A stretch of DNA of 64,000 nucleotides, taken from assembly GCF_037327425.1 (NCBI RefSeq), contig NZ_CP147846.1:4278001-4342000 (forward strand). Direction: 5' to 3'. Of this stretch, positions 39,738 to 47,057 are shown piece by piece. A model generated the notes under the pieces. That model saw only the letters and a list, made by a program, of their open reading frames with translations. It was not told the DNA's origin and did no database searches. This DNA is from Rhodococcus sovatensis. GTDB lineage: Bacteria; Actinomycetota; Actinomycetes; Mycobacteriales; Mycobacteriaceae. The translations under genes and the position numbers were made by a program. Each line of letters opens with the position of its first letter. Position 1 is the first letter of the stretch.

Positions 39738-40645
39738 GATCGACCCGCTTTCTGGTTCTGCTGGCTACGTTCGTCGTTCTCCTCGGATGCTCCAACACCG
39801 TCGTCCATTCGAGTCCCCCGCCCATCGCGACGCCTTCTCCCGCCCTCGTCCCGGCGCTGTCCGACCGGCCGATCCGGCTTCTCTACGGCCCGGATCGCGA
39901 AGACAATGTGGGCGACCTGTACCTGCCGGACAACGGAGCCGACAAGATCCCGGTAGTCGTCATGGTCCACGGTGGTGGGTGGCAGCAGCAGTTCGGCATG
40001 ACCTATTTCGATCCGATCGCGCAGGCGGTGGCGGACCGCGGAATCGCAGTGTGGAATATCGAATATCGCCGGGGTACCGGCAATTTCCGCGACACTCTCG
40101 CCGATGTCGACAATGCGACCGAGGCGCTTGCAAACACGGTGCAGGAAGCAGCCGGCGGCAGGCTCGATCTCGATCGTGTGCACGTTGCGGGGCACTCTGC
40201 GGGCGGTCAACTTGCCGCGTGGCTCGCCGGCCGGCACACCCTGGATGCGTCGGCCCCCGGCGCGACGCCACGCATCATGCCTCGCACCGCGACCATCATG
40301 GCCGGAGTGTTCGACATGGCGCGCGCAGCGAACATCGGCGGGGACACGTTGGTGCCCGCATTTCTCGGCGGTATGCCCCAGCAGGTTCCCGACCGATATC
40401 AGCTGGCCTCTCCCATCGAGCACCTGCCGATCGGCGTCGAGGTGACTGCGATACACGGTGACGCCGACCGAACGGTGTCAGTGAACCAGAGCACCGCGTA
40501 CGCGGACGCCGCGACCGCTGCTGGCGACACCGCCGAAGCGATCATCGTGCCGGGTGCAGGGCACAGCGCGTTCACAGATCAAGGATCGATGGCATGGCGG
40601 ACGACCATCGACGTTATCGCAGCCCACGCGGCCACCCTCGGATGA
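39734..40645 (+). CDS. Lipoprotein alpha/beta hydrolase (esterase/lipase-like)
   Basis: 303 residues from GTG 39734. The N terminus is a lipoprotein signal with lipobox LLGC (Cys19), so it is anchored outside the membrane. The oxyanion loop is HGGGW (79-83), the nucleophile Ser155 in GHSAGG, the acid Asp243 or Asp245 in IHGDADRTVSV, and the base His277 in GAGHSAF. This is the hormone-sensitive-lipase/kynurenine-formamidase-like branch. It is coupled by overlapping start/stop codons to the PHP gene before it and the lipoprotein gene after it. Confidence 0.85.
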   Translation: MRSTRFLVLLATFVVLLGCSNTVVHSSPPPIATPSPALVPALSDRPIRLLYGPDREDNVGDLYLPDNGADKIPVVVMVHGGGWQQQFGMTYFDPIAQAVADRGIAVWNIEYRRGTGNFRDTLADVDNATEALANTVQEAAGGRLDLDRVHVAGHSAGGQLAAWLAGRHTLDASAPGATPRIMPRTATIMAGVFDMARAANIGGDTLVPAFLGGMPQQVPDRYQLASPIEHLPIGVEVTAIHGDADRTVSVNQSTAYADAATAAGDTAEAIIVPGAGHSAFTDQGSMAWRTTIDVIAAHAATLG

Positions 40646-41121
40646 CTTCTGGTACACAGTTGCCCATGAAGCGGATGGTCTTTGTCGGAGTCGTAGTCGC
40701 TGCCCTGCTCGCAGGGTGCAGCGACGAGTCCACCACCGATGACAGCTCGTCGACCACCGCCGCATCGACGCAAGAGACGTCGTCTATGTCCACGACGGTC
40801 GAACCTCCTGCGTCCACCTCCGCTGTTCCGCCCGTCTCCGCTGCACCGCCGGTGGGGTCCGAAGCGGCGGCGATACCGGACGAGGCGCAAATCCCTACTG
40901 GATCCGATATGCCCCACGGTGAGCAGCTGTACACGCAGACGTGCGAGCAGTTCATCTCCGCGATCGACGCATTGGCTGCTACTGGAGCAGTCTCGAGACA
41001 GCAGTCTGCGGACGGTATCTCCGCTCAGCTGCAAGCCAATTCGAGCTGGTCGACGCTTCCGCCCGAGGACCAGCAGGAAATCCTGCGCGGCCTCGACGCC
41101 GCCGGGCAAGGGAGCTGCTGA
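40642..41121 (+). CDS. Putative lipoprotein with Ser/Thr-rich linker
   Basis: 159 residues from ATG 40642 (ATG 40666 is possible). The lipobox is LLAGC (Cys26). A long Ser/Thr/Pro-rich stretch of about 60 residues follows, then a compact C-terminal domain (TQTCEQFISAIDALAATGAV, then LPPEDQQEILRGLDAAGQG) with two Cys that may pair. I do not recognise the domain, though it resembles small secreted mycobacterial lipoprotein domains. It is the last gene of the five-gene operon and is followed by a family D hairpin. Confidence 0.75.
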   Translation: MTSGTQLPMKRMVFVGVVVAALLAGCSDESTTDDSSSTTAASTQETSSMSTTVEPPASTSAVPPVSAAPPVGSEAAAIPDEAQIPTGSDMPHGEQLYTQTCEQFISAIDALAATGAVSRQQSADGISAQLQANSSWSTLPPEDQQEILRGLDAAGQGSC

Positions 41122-41128
41122 GGCGGCG

Positions 41129-41206
41129 AGCTAGCACCGTTTTTGCAATGCTTGGACCGGAATTCACGCGTGATTCGGTGTACTAGCTCGAGAAAAATGG
41201 TTCCAA
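41129..41206. terminator. Two-way hairpin, family D repeat copy 2
   Basis: GAGCTAGCACC (41129-41139) pairs with GGTGTACTAGCTC (41178-41190) imperfectly, with an inner perfect palindrome TCACGCGTGA and T/A runs on both sides (GTTTTTGC, GAAAAATGG). It lies between the stop codons at 41121 and 41209. The left edge CTAGCACCGTTTTTGCA matches the hairpin at 2510. Confidence 0.65.
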
Positions 41207-41208
41207 CT

Positions 41209-41697
41209 CTACGTGTACAACCGCTCCACGAACGCGTTCAGGTTTTCCTGGGCGCGGACGACCCGCTCTTCGGGAGTGAGGTTCTCGCGGTAGCGATTTC
41301 CCAGAGCGGGCGTCTTCTTGCCACGCGCGTAAAGCGAGCACGCGAGGTCGGTACACATGTACGTGCCGACCGTATTCCCTTTGCGCCCCGAATCGCCGAC
41401 CTTGCTGGCGGTCATCAGCGAGACGTTTCCGCGTGAATGCGTCGTCATACAGATGGTGCACATCTGGGCGCGGTCCGAACCACCGGTTTCATGTTTGAGT
41501 GCGACACCGATCAGCTCGCCCTCGCGCGGTACGACAATGTAGCTCCGCCCGGCGTACGACGGATCGGACCAGCCGAGGAAATCGAGCTCTTCCCAGTCTG
41601 TTTCAGCGAGATTCCGCGGAACGTTCAGACGCTTCGCGTCACCCTTCGAACAGTTGACGAACGATGATCGGATCTCTTTCTCGGTTACGGGTTCCAT
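41209..41697 (-). CDS. FBP domain protein (EF-G-binding, treble-clef zinc finger)
   Basis: 162 residues. The C-terminal zinc finger has CTICMTTH and YMCTDLACSLYARGK as its two ligand pairs (Cys, Cys, Cys, Cys), and the region WDPSYAGRSYIV-like (GWSDPSYAGRSYIVVPREGE) is typical of the FBP C-terminal family. Relatives include FusB/FusC, which release EF-G stalled by fusidic acid, and actinobacterial FBP proteins that bind EF-G. A role in translation rescue or intrinsic fusidic-acid tolerance is an inference from family. Confidence 0.82.
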   Translation of the reverse strand: MEPVTEKEIRSSFVNCSKGDAKRLNVPRNLAETDWEELDFLGWSDPSYAGRSYIVVPREGELIGVALKHETGGSDRAQMCTICMTTHSRGNVSLMTASKVGDSGRKGNTVGTYMCTDLACSLYARGKKTPALGNRYRENLTPEERVVRAQENLNAFVERLYT

Positions 41698-41718
41698 TTC
41701 TCCTCCTTGGGCCGAAAG

Positions 41719-42291
41719 TCAATGTGACGGCCAGTTTTCGAGCGCGTGATGCAGAACATCCAGCACACGCTGCCACGACTGTTCGGATTCGCGCGGTGGA
41801 CTGTGACTGAATCCGCCCGACGCCTCCAACGCGATAAATCCATGAAACGTGCTGCCCAACAATCGAACTGCATCGGTTTCATCGGGCTCGGGCAGCCTGT
41901 ACGCACGAAGGATCGCCCTCGACATCTGCGAGTGCCTGCGTGCATCACTGGCCAATACGGCGTCGGAGTCGAGTTCGAACTGCGTCGACGCGTATCGGCC
42001 GGGATGCTCGCGTGCGTAATCACGGTACGCACCGGCGAAAGCCACCAGTGCATCTTTCCCCGCACGACCGGCCACTGCGTCGGACACGCAATCGGCGAGT
42101 TCGGACAGCGATGCGACCGCGACCCGTTGACGCAGATCGCGCAGGTTCTTTATGTGCGAATACAGACTTGCGTCCTTGACGCCGAAAGAACGCGCCAACG
42201 CGAGGACGGTTACGTTCTCGAATCCGACGTCGTCGGCCATGTCCGCTGCCGCTTCGGTCAAACGAGCAACCGTGAGCCCAGCGCGTGCCAT
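41719..42291 (-). CDS. TetR family regulator with WHG-type C-terminal domain
   Basis: 190 residues from ATG 42291, preceded by AAGGAGG. The HTH region is LTEAAADMADDVGFENVTVL then ALARSFGVKDASLYSHI. The C-terminal domain has the STFHGFIALEASGGF motif of the TetR-WHG family. It lies just upstream of the FBP gene on the same strand (21 bases between), so the two may be cotranscribed. A perfect TTCCTAG-N5-CTAGGAA dyad 30 bases upstream is the likely operator. Confidence 0.86.
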   Translation of the reverse strand: MARAGLTVARLTEAAADMADDVGFENVTVLALARSFGVKDASLYSHIKNLRDLRQRVAVASLSELADCVSDAVAGRAGKDALVAFAGAYRDYAREHPGRYASTQFELDSDAVLASDARRHSQMSRAILRAYRLPEPDETDAVRLLGSTFHGFIALEASGGFSHSPPRESEQSWQRVLDVLHHALENWPSH

Positions 42292-42320
42292 TGCCCTCCT
42301 TGCTAGTGACAGTGGCATAT

Positions 42321-42339
42321 TTCCTAGCCACCCTAGGAA
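42321..42339. promoter_or_regulatory. TetR operator TTCCTAG-N5-CTAGGAA
   Basis: A perfect seven-base inverted repeat with five-base spacer, 30 bases upstream of the TetR-WHG start codon. Confidence 0.65.
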
Positions 42340-42409
42340 GGGTAGGCGTCTCCCGGCGTCGGCGCCAACTCTTTTATCGCACGGCCGTCACTTCCGCGTG
42401 AGGGCAGCC

Positions 42410-42847
42410 TTAATTCGAGGTGTAGATCCGCTCTGTCGGTCTGGTTCCGTCGGACATGAGCCAGTCGGCGTCTCGTCGGCCGACCATCGTCCAACCGGTG
42501 CGCTCGTACAGCGCGATGGCCCGCTCGGAGGATTCGACGACGTCGAGCATCAGCACACCGCGGCTGCGGGCCTGGCGCAGTAGGGCCTCTCCGACTTTCG
42601 ATCCCCTCGCACTCGGATCGACGAACAGACGCGACACCCACAATTGTTCGTCCCGCCCGGTAAGGACCACGTGGCCGACCAGGCGCCCGTCGTGCTCAGC
42701 AACCCACGCTGCGACGGAGTTCGGGGGCGCGAGCCACTTCGCCGGCTCGTCGGGCCAGCGGTTCGGGTAGCCGTCGTACTCGTGGACCTCCGCCAGCATC
42801 CGTACACAGCCAGGAAGGTCGTCGGTTCGTCGGGGCCGGATTTCCAC
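42410..42847 (-). CDS. GNAT family N-acetyltransferase
   Basis: About 145 residues from GTG 42847 (VEIRPRRTDDLPGCV). The acetyl-CoA-binding motif A is LFVDPSARGSKVGEALL, and motif B reads ERAIALYERTGW. The acceptor substrate is unknown; candidates are small amines, peptides or antibiotics. A longer frame to 43027 would read through the repeat element and is not credible. The composite palindromic element lies 25 bases upstream. Confidence 0.85.
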   Translation of the reverse strand: MEIRPRRTDDLPGCVRMLAEVHEYDGYPNRWPDEPAKWLAPPNSVAAWVAEHDGRLVGHVVLTGRDEQLWVSRLFVDPSARGSKVGEALLRQARSRGVLMLDVVESSERAIALYERTGWTMVGRRDADWLMSDGTRPTERIYTSN

Positions 42848-42872
42848 GTCTGCGACGGTACCGAATGCTGGG

Positions 42873-43004
42873 GTGACCGAATGAGTCGTTCGCTCCAGCC
42901 CGGGGCGCCACGCGCACCTTCCAGCCCAGGCACGCGTTGCAACCTGCGCACTGGCTGGAACCTGCGCGGGCGGCGGGAATTGAGACCGAATGAGACATTC
43001 GGTC
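42873..43004. repeat. Composite B-C-B palindromic element
   Basis: A degenerate family B unit (GTGACCGAATGAGTCGTTCG, 42873-42892), a degenerate copy of the family C palindrome (42912-42967, centre GTTGCAAC kept) and a perfect family B unit (GACCGAATG-AGA-CATTCGGTC, 42984-43004) lie in order. The B-C neighbour relation repeats that at 21897-21989, so these parts travel together. Confidence 0.75.
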
Positions 43005-43027
43005 CCTAGGGCCGCAACCCCCAGCAC

Positions 43028-43067
43028 AAAAAAATCTCCCCACCCGACGGATCGGGTGGGGAGATTT
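43028..43067 (-). terminator. Rho-independent terminator of tRNA-Ser(CGA)
   Basis: On the minus strand ATCTCCCCACCCG and CGGGTGGGGAGAT form a perfect 13 bp stem with a six-base loop followed by seven T residues, directly after the tRNA 3' end. Confidence 0.9.
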
Positions 43068-43158
43068 TGGCGGTGGCGGAGGGATTTGAACCCTCGGACG
43101 GGGATTACCCGTCACACGCTTTCGAGGCGTGCTCCTTAGGCCGCTCGGACACGCCACC
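43068..43158 (-). tRNA. tRNA-Ser, anticodon CGA
   Basis: A class II tRNA of 91 bases with encoded CCA. The acceptor is GGTGGCG paired with CGCCACC, the anticodon loop CTCGAAA carries CGA (reads UCG), the long variable arm is GACGGG...CCCGTC, and the T loop is GGTTCAAATCC. Confidence 0.95.
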
Positions 43159-43217
43159 GCCGAAAACTGTACCGCAGTGACGGCCCGAGACTAAATCGCC
43201 TGCTCAGAGCGCGGCAA

Positions 43218-43415
43218 TCAGTTTCCGGTGAGCTTGTCCTTGATGTTGGAGGCGGCGTCCTTGACCTTCTCCGCGCCATCCTTCACTGCGGACGAGAGCT
43301 GATCGCCCTTGCCCTCTGCTTCGAGATCCTTGTCACCTGTGGCCGAACCGGCAGCTTCCTTGGCCTTGCCGCCCAGATCCTCGGCCTTGTTACCAATTTT
43401 GTCGTCGAGTCCCAT
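43218..43415 (-). CDS. CsbD-family stress protein
   Basis: 65 residues, very hydrophilic: MGLDDKIGNKAEDLGGKAKE, then AAGSATGDKDLEAEGKGDQL. The CsbD core (KAKEAAGSATGDKDLEAEGK) is complete. CsbD proteins are small general-stress proteins under sigma-B-type control. GGAGG precedes the ATG. The function is unknown. Confidence 0.9.
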   Translation of the reverse strand: MGLDDKIGNKAEDLGGKAKEAAGSATGDKDLEAEGKGDQLSSAVKDGAEKVKDAASNIKDKLTGN

Positions 43416-43509
43416 AATTGCCTCCTGAGGATGCGCCGTACAGAACGCTAGTTTTCGCGTTCCCTGGCACGGTACTTACCCTGGAGTAGGACTGATAAAC
43501 ATGAGAAAT

Positions 43510-43962
43510 TCATAAGCGTTTCGCGTCGAAGAACTCACGCAAGACGGCGCCACACTCGTCGGCGAGAATTCCGCCGCGGACCTCGGGCCGATGCGCCAGT
43601 CGTCGATCGCGCACAAGGTCCCACAGCGAACCCACGGCGCCGGTCTTGGGTTCCCATGCGCCGAACACGACTCGGGAGACGCGGGCCAGGACCAACGCAC
43701 CAGCACACATCGTGCACGGCTCGAGGGTCACGGCGAGCGTGCAGCCTTCGAGTCGCCAACCATCACCGTGCACGGACGCGGCGGCGCGTAGTGCCAAGAC
43801 CTCGGCGTGCGCCGTCGGATCGCCCGTAGCTTCTCGGGCATTGGCAGCCCTGGCCAGTTCACGGCCGTCTGCGTCGAACACGACAGCGCCGACCGGTACA
43901 TCCAGTTCGGAGGCGTCGCCCGCAGCGGCCAGAGCGGCACGGATGAACTCGACGTCCGTCAC
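43510..43962 (-). CDS. tadA: tRNA adenosine(34) deaminase
   Basis: 150 residues from GTG 43962. The zinc/catalytic motifs are His52-Ala-Glu54 (HAEVLAL) and Pro82-Cys83-x-x-Cys86 (EPCTMCAGAL). TadA makes inosine at position 34 of tRNA-Arg(ACG) and is essential. The gene lies two bases after the tRNA adenosine deaminase-associated protein gene, as in M. tuberculosis (Rv3752c-Rv3753c), and tyrA is divergent beyond that. Confidence 0.93.
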   Translation of the reverse strand: MTDVEFIRAALAAAGDASELDVPVGAVVFDADGRELARAANAREATGDPTAHAEVLALRAAASVHGDGWRLEGCTLAVTLEPCTMCAGALVLARVSRVVFGAWEPKTGAVGSLWDLVRDRRLAHRPEVRGGILADECGAVLREFFDAKRL

Positions 43963-43964
43963 CG

Positions 43965-44528
43965 CTATCGAGGAAGCTTGTCCAGGACAGCTCCGAGTTC
44001 GTCGGGGAATCCGAGGCGCTGCGCGATGGAACCGAGCTGCTCGTCCGGGTAGAGGTCGGTCTCGGCGACGATGATGCCCATTACCGCCTCAGGAAGCCCG
44101 AGATCGGCCAGCAGGCCCATGTCCCCCTCGGGCCACGGCTCGACGTCGTCCAGCTCGTCAGGATCGAAATCAGGGATGTCGATGTTCAGTTCGTCGAGCA
44201 CATCCGCGGCGATGTCGTACTCGCCTGCAAGACTGGCGTCGGACAGTAGAAGACGGGTGCCCGACGGTGCAGGCCGAAGGACGACGAAGAACTCGTCGTC
44301 GACGTCCAGCAAACCGAAGACGGCTCCCGAACTCCGCATTTCACGCAGTTCGGTCTCGGCGGCCGCCAAAGACGTCAGCGCACTCGATGGAAGTGGTGTC
44401 ACTCTCCACTTGCCGTCTTCACGGACCACTGCGACGCCGAAGCCTTCCAGGTCGTCGAATGCGTTGCTATCCGGACCGTCGAACTTCTTCGCCTTGGCGG
44501 AGTTGTTACTCCCGCGCTGTGCAGCCAT
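43965..44528 (-). CDS. tRNA adenosine deaminase-associated protein
   Basis: 187 residues, acidic. The sequence AFDDLEGFGVAVVREDGKWR and the acidic stretch NIDIPDFDPDELDDVEPWPE are typical of the actinobacterial family found next to tadA. The function is unknown. The conserved tadA linkage suggests a role with TadA, but this is unproven. Confidence 0.88.
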   Translation of the reverse strand: MAAQRGSNNSAKAKKFDGPDSNAFDDLEGFGVAVVREDGKWRVTPLPSSALTSLAAAETELREMRSSGAVFGLLDVDDEFFVVLRPAPSGTRLLLSDASLAGEYDIAADVLDELNIDIPDFDPDELDDVEPWPEGDMGLLADLGLPEAVMGIIVAETDLYPDEQLGSIAQRLGFPDELGAVLDKLPR

Positions 44529-44610
44529 GCGCGCAACGGTAGTCGCCGGACTACCTCAAAATGAAGTCCACCGCGTTCGACCCTGCTTGCCCGTGTGAAA
44601 ACCTGGTCGG

Positions 44611-45564
44611 GTGACTACTGCTCCCGTCTGTGTACTAGGGCTCGGACTGATCGGCGGATCCGTACTTCGAGCGGCTGTTCGCGCTGGCAGAACCGCGTGG
44701 GGATACAACCGCTCGGCCGACGCGATCGCCGGCGCCGCCGACGCCGGGTACGACACCGGCACCGATCTGACCGCGGCACTCACACGGGCCGCCGAGTCCG
44801 GCGCTCTCATCGTCATCGCGGTGCCGATGCCCGCCGTCGACTCGATTCTCGACGCCATCGCCGAACACGCGCCCACCAATCCGATCACCGACGTCGTCAG
44901 CGTCAAGGTCGAGGTCGGCGACGCAGTGGCACGGCACGGGCTCACGGCCCGGTACGTGGGCGGGCATCCGATGGCAGGTACCAACCGATCAGGCTGGTCC
45001 GCCGCGGATCCCGATCTGTTCCGCGACGCGGTGTGGGTGGTGACCGTCGACGACGGTGCCGACCCCGACGTCTGGCGCGAGGTCGCCGCTCTGGCGCTGG
45101 ATTGCGGATCGGTCGTCGTGCCGACCGTCGGCGACGAGCACGACCGAGCCGTCGCCCGCATCTCGCATCTGCCTCATCTACTGGCCGAGGCGCTGGCGTC
45201 CGTCGGTGCAGTCAGCCCGCTGGCGATGGGGCTGGCCGCAGGTTCGTTTCGCGACGGAACTCGGGTGGCGTCGTCGTCACCCGAGTTGGTCCGGGCGATG
45301 TGCGAAGGCAACGCCGACGCACTCACCGATGCATTGGACGACGCCTTGGCGCTGTTGACCAGGGCGCGCGAGGAACTGGTCACCGAACGGTCTACGAAGA
45401 CACTCGTCACCGCCGGGCATGCTGCGCGGACCCGCTACGAGCAGCACGAGCGGTTCGACATCATCGACGTCGAGCCGGGCGAACCCGGCTGGCTGGAGAA
45501 GCTCCGGGCGGCCGGGAGACTAGGTGGCGTCGTGCGTCAGATCCGCTCGGCGAGCCCCGGGTAA
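44611..45564 (+). CDS. tyrA: Prephenate dehydrogenase
   Basis: 317 residues from GTG 44611. The NAD-binding motif is LGLGLIGGS (7-15), followed by GYNRS. The catalytic region reads VSVKVEVGDAVARHG and GGHPMAGTNRSGWSAAD, where the His of GGHPMAG is the key catalytic histidine. It converts prephenate to 4-hydroxyphenylpyruvate in tyrosine synthesis. No ACT domain is visible. Gene order around it matches Rv3754 of M. tuberculosis. Its last 28 bases overlap the convergent glycolipid-binding gene. Confidence 0.93.
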   Translation: MTTAPVCVLGLGLIGGSVLRAAVRAGRTAWGYNRSADAIAGAADAGYDTGTDLTAALTRAAESGALIVIAVPMPAVDSILDAIAEHAPTNPITDVVSVKVEVGDAVARHGLTARYVGGHPMAGTNRSGWSAADPDLFRDAVWVVTVDDGADPDVWREVAALALDCGSVVVPTVGDEHDRAVARISHLPHLLAEALASVGAVSPLAMGLAAGSFRDGTRVASSSPELVRAMCEGNADALTDALDDALALLTRAREELVTERSTKTLVTAGHAARTRYEQHERFDIIDVEPGEPGWLEKLRAAGRLGGVVRQIRSASPG

Positions 45565-46184
45565 TCGAGGACGAATCCGTCGGCGTCGACGGTCACCGAG
45601 GAGCTCGATACCGGCGAGAGAACATGAATTCCGTCGGCGCCGCTGCTGTAGGTGAGCGCTGTTTCCTGAATGCTCAGATCAAGCAGGTTCACGTAGACCA
45701 CGGGGACCTGGACGTCGGTCGAATCGGTGTGCAACCCGAGGCGGCGGATCGGCAGGGTATTGAAGAACGGGCTCAGCACGACGTCGACGTCGAGTGCACC
45801 GTTGTAGGTGGAGCGCTGGTGATTGGCCGAGTTCTCGATCATCCAGTAGCCCTCGTCATCGCGACTCACCGATGCCTGCTTCTCGCCGCCCGCGATCGAC
45901 GTGCGCAGCGAGAGCCGTCGGGTGACGCCGTTCTCGTCCGTCACCAGGTCATACGACGCGCTGAACGCCGGGTGCTCCGAGCAAGCAGCGCCGATGATCC
46001 GCCCGGCGGCCTTGATGCGGTTGCCGTTGAGCTGGACGCGAACCGACTCCATCCGAGGAGCATCGTGCGCTCGCCACGTCAGGATCGCCGGCCAGGACTG
46101 CGTCGACGAAGCTGGAGCCGCTGTGGGCAGGCTCGACGGGTCTGGGGTGGAGGCGCGTTCTACACCCGATGTTGGAGTGGTCAC
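45537..46184 (-). CDS. Putative glycolipid-binding family protein
   Basis: 215 residues from GTG 46184. After a short low-complexity N terminus, the domain LTWRAHDAPRMESVRVQLNG, IIGAACSEHPAFSASYDLVT and IENSANHQRSTYNGALDVDV, then FFNTLPIRRLGL, matches the putative glycolipid-binding family (PF06475), which in M. tuberculosis is encoded next to tyrA (Rv3755c). No signal peptide is present. The ligand is unknown. Confidence 0.85.
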   Translation of the reverse strand: MTTPTSGVERASTPDPSSLPTAAPASSTQSWPAILTWRAHDAPRMESVRVQLNGNRIKAAGRIIGAACSEHPAFSASYDLVTDENGVTRRLSLRTSIAGGEKQASVSRDDEGYWMIENSANHQRSTYNGALDVDVVLSPFFNTLPIRRLGLHTDSTDVQVPVVYVNLLDLSIQETALTYSSGADGIHVLSPVSSSSVTVDADGFVLDYPGLAERI

Positions 46185-46372
46185 TCGACTACGGTAAGCG
46201 ACAGCAGAGCCGACAGATCAAGCGGTGCTGACTTTTCTCCTGTCAGCGGTCCAGGCTTACCCCGACTGGGCGGGGTTCAACAGCGAAACGTCGAGTTTCT
46301 TGCCGGTTTATCGTGACGTCCGTTACACGTGGACGTCTGTCTTGAACTCCTCACGCTCACTACGCTGGCCGT

Positions 46373-46696
46373 GTGACTGCAGGTGGCTTCGACTTCGCGC
46401 ACTCCGAACAGGCCGCGAAAAGTCGACAGGACAAGGCGACGGCACTCGCGCGCTACATCTGGGAGCGGGGCATCGACGGCCCCGAACTGCTGGCTTTGAC
46501 AGACACGGTGCGACGCAAGCTCGCGAGGGCAGCCGACATCACTCCCCCGAGCAGCATGGAGACGTGGACGATGGCCGCGGAACTGCTCGACAGCAAGAAC
46601 GCATGGGCGTCGGCCAACCCGACGCACCCGTCCGCGTCGCCACAGCACGTGGACGAGAAAATCATGTGGGTCAAGCCGCCGATCAAGCCCTGGTAG
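46373..46696 (+). CDS. Conserved hypothetical protein
   Basis: 107 residues from GTG 46373. The sequence (YIWERGIDGPELLALTDTVR, then ETWTMAAELLDSKNAWASAN) is helical and ends IMWVKPPIKPW. I do not recognise the family; similar short proteins are common in Rhodococcus and Nocardia. A GACGTCC-N9-GGACGTC dyad at 46315-46337 lies upstream and may be regulatory. Confidence 0.65.
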   Translation: MTAGGFDFAHSEQAAKSRQDKATALARYIWERGIDGPELLALTDTVRRKLARAADITPPSSMETWTMAAELLDSKNAWASANPTHPSASPQHVDEKIMWVKPPIKPW

Positions 46697-46745
46697 AAAC
46701 CGCCCGCCGTCACTACTCACACACGGCAGGCGACCGGCGCATCGG

Positions 46746-46960
46746 CTACCAGAACACCCGACCCTGCAGCGCCGACAGGCTCGGCACGAGTAGCGCGCCA
46801 TCAGCAGAGCTGCGATCGACACTCCCACCGCGACGCCGAAGCCGAGCTCGGCCAGGTTCGCCAGCCCCGTCAGCATGAGCGAGGCGAACGTCAACGCCAG
46901 GATCACACCGGAAGCGGCGACGGTCGGCGCGGCGTTCGCGACGGCTTTCGCGCGGCCTCG
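46746..46960 (-). pseudogene. Remnant of an MmpL-type transporter C terminus
   Basis: In one frame the minus strand encodes AVANAAPTVAASGVILALTF, then ASLMLTGLANLAELGFGVAV, the TM11-TM12 region of MmpL proteins; at about 46797 the frame shifts and continues LLVPSLSALQGRVFW, the canonical end of the same family, with a stop where another Trp is usual. About 70 codons remain, there is no start, and the frame is broken, so this is a decayed gene. Confidence 0.6.
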
Positions 46961-47057
46961 CGTCCGGGGACGGCGGCAACAAACTGAGCTTGTGCCGTCT
47001 GGCCAGGTAATTATGCGCCAACCGCATCCACGCCCGCAGGAGTTCCGTCCGACGTGA

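Noticed and set aside
44595..46316. A 573-codon plus-strand frame across tyrA and its neighbour
   Set aside because: Arg/Gly-rich +1 frame of tyrA followed by antisense of the glycolipid-binding gene; no start context or domain.
46315..46337. GACGTCC-N9-GGACGTC dyad as a defined operator
   Set aside because: No regulator gene is adjacent and the motif is GC-rich enough to arise by chance; kept only as a remark on the downstream gene.
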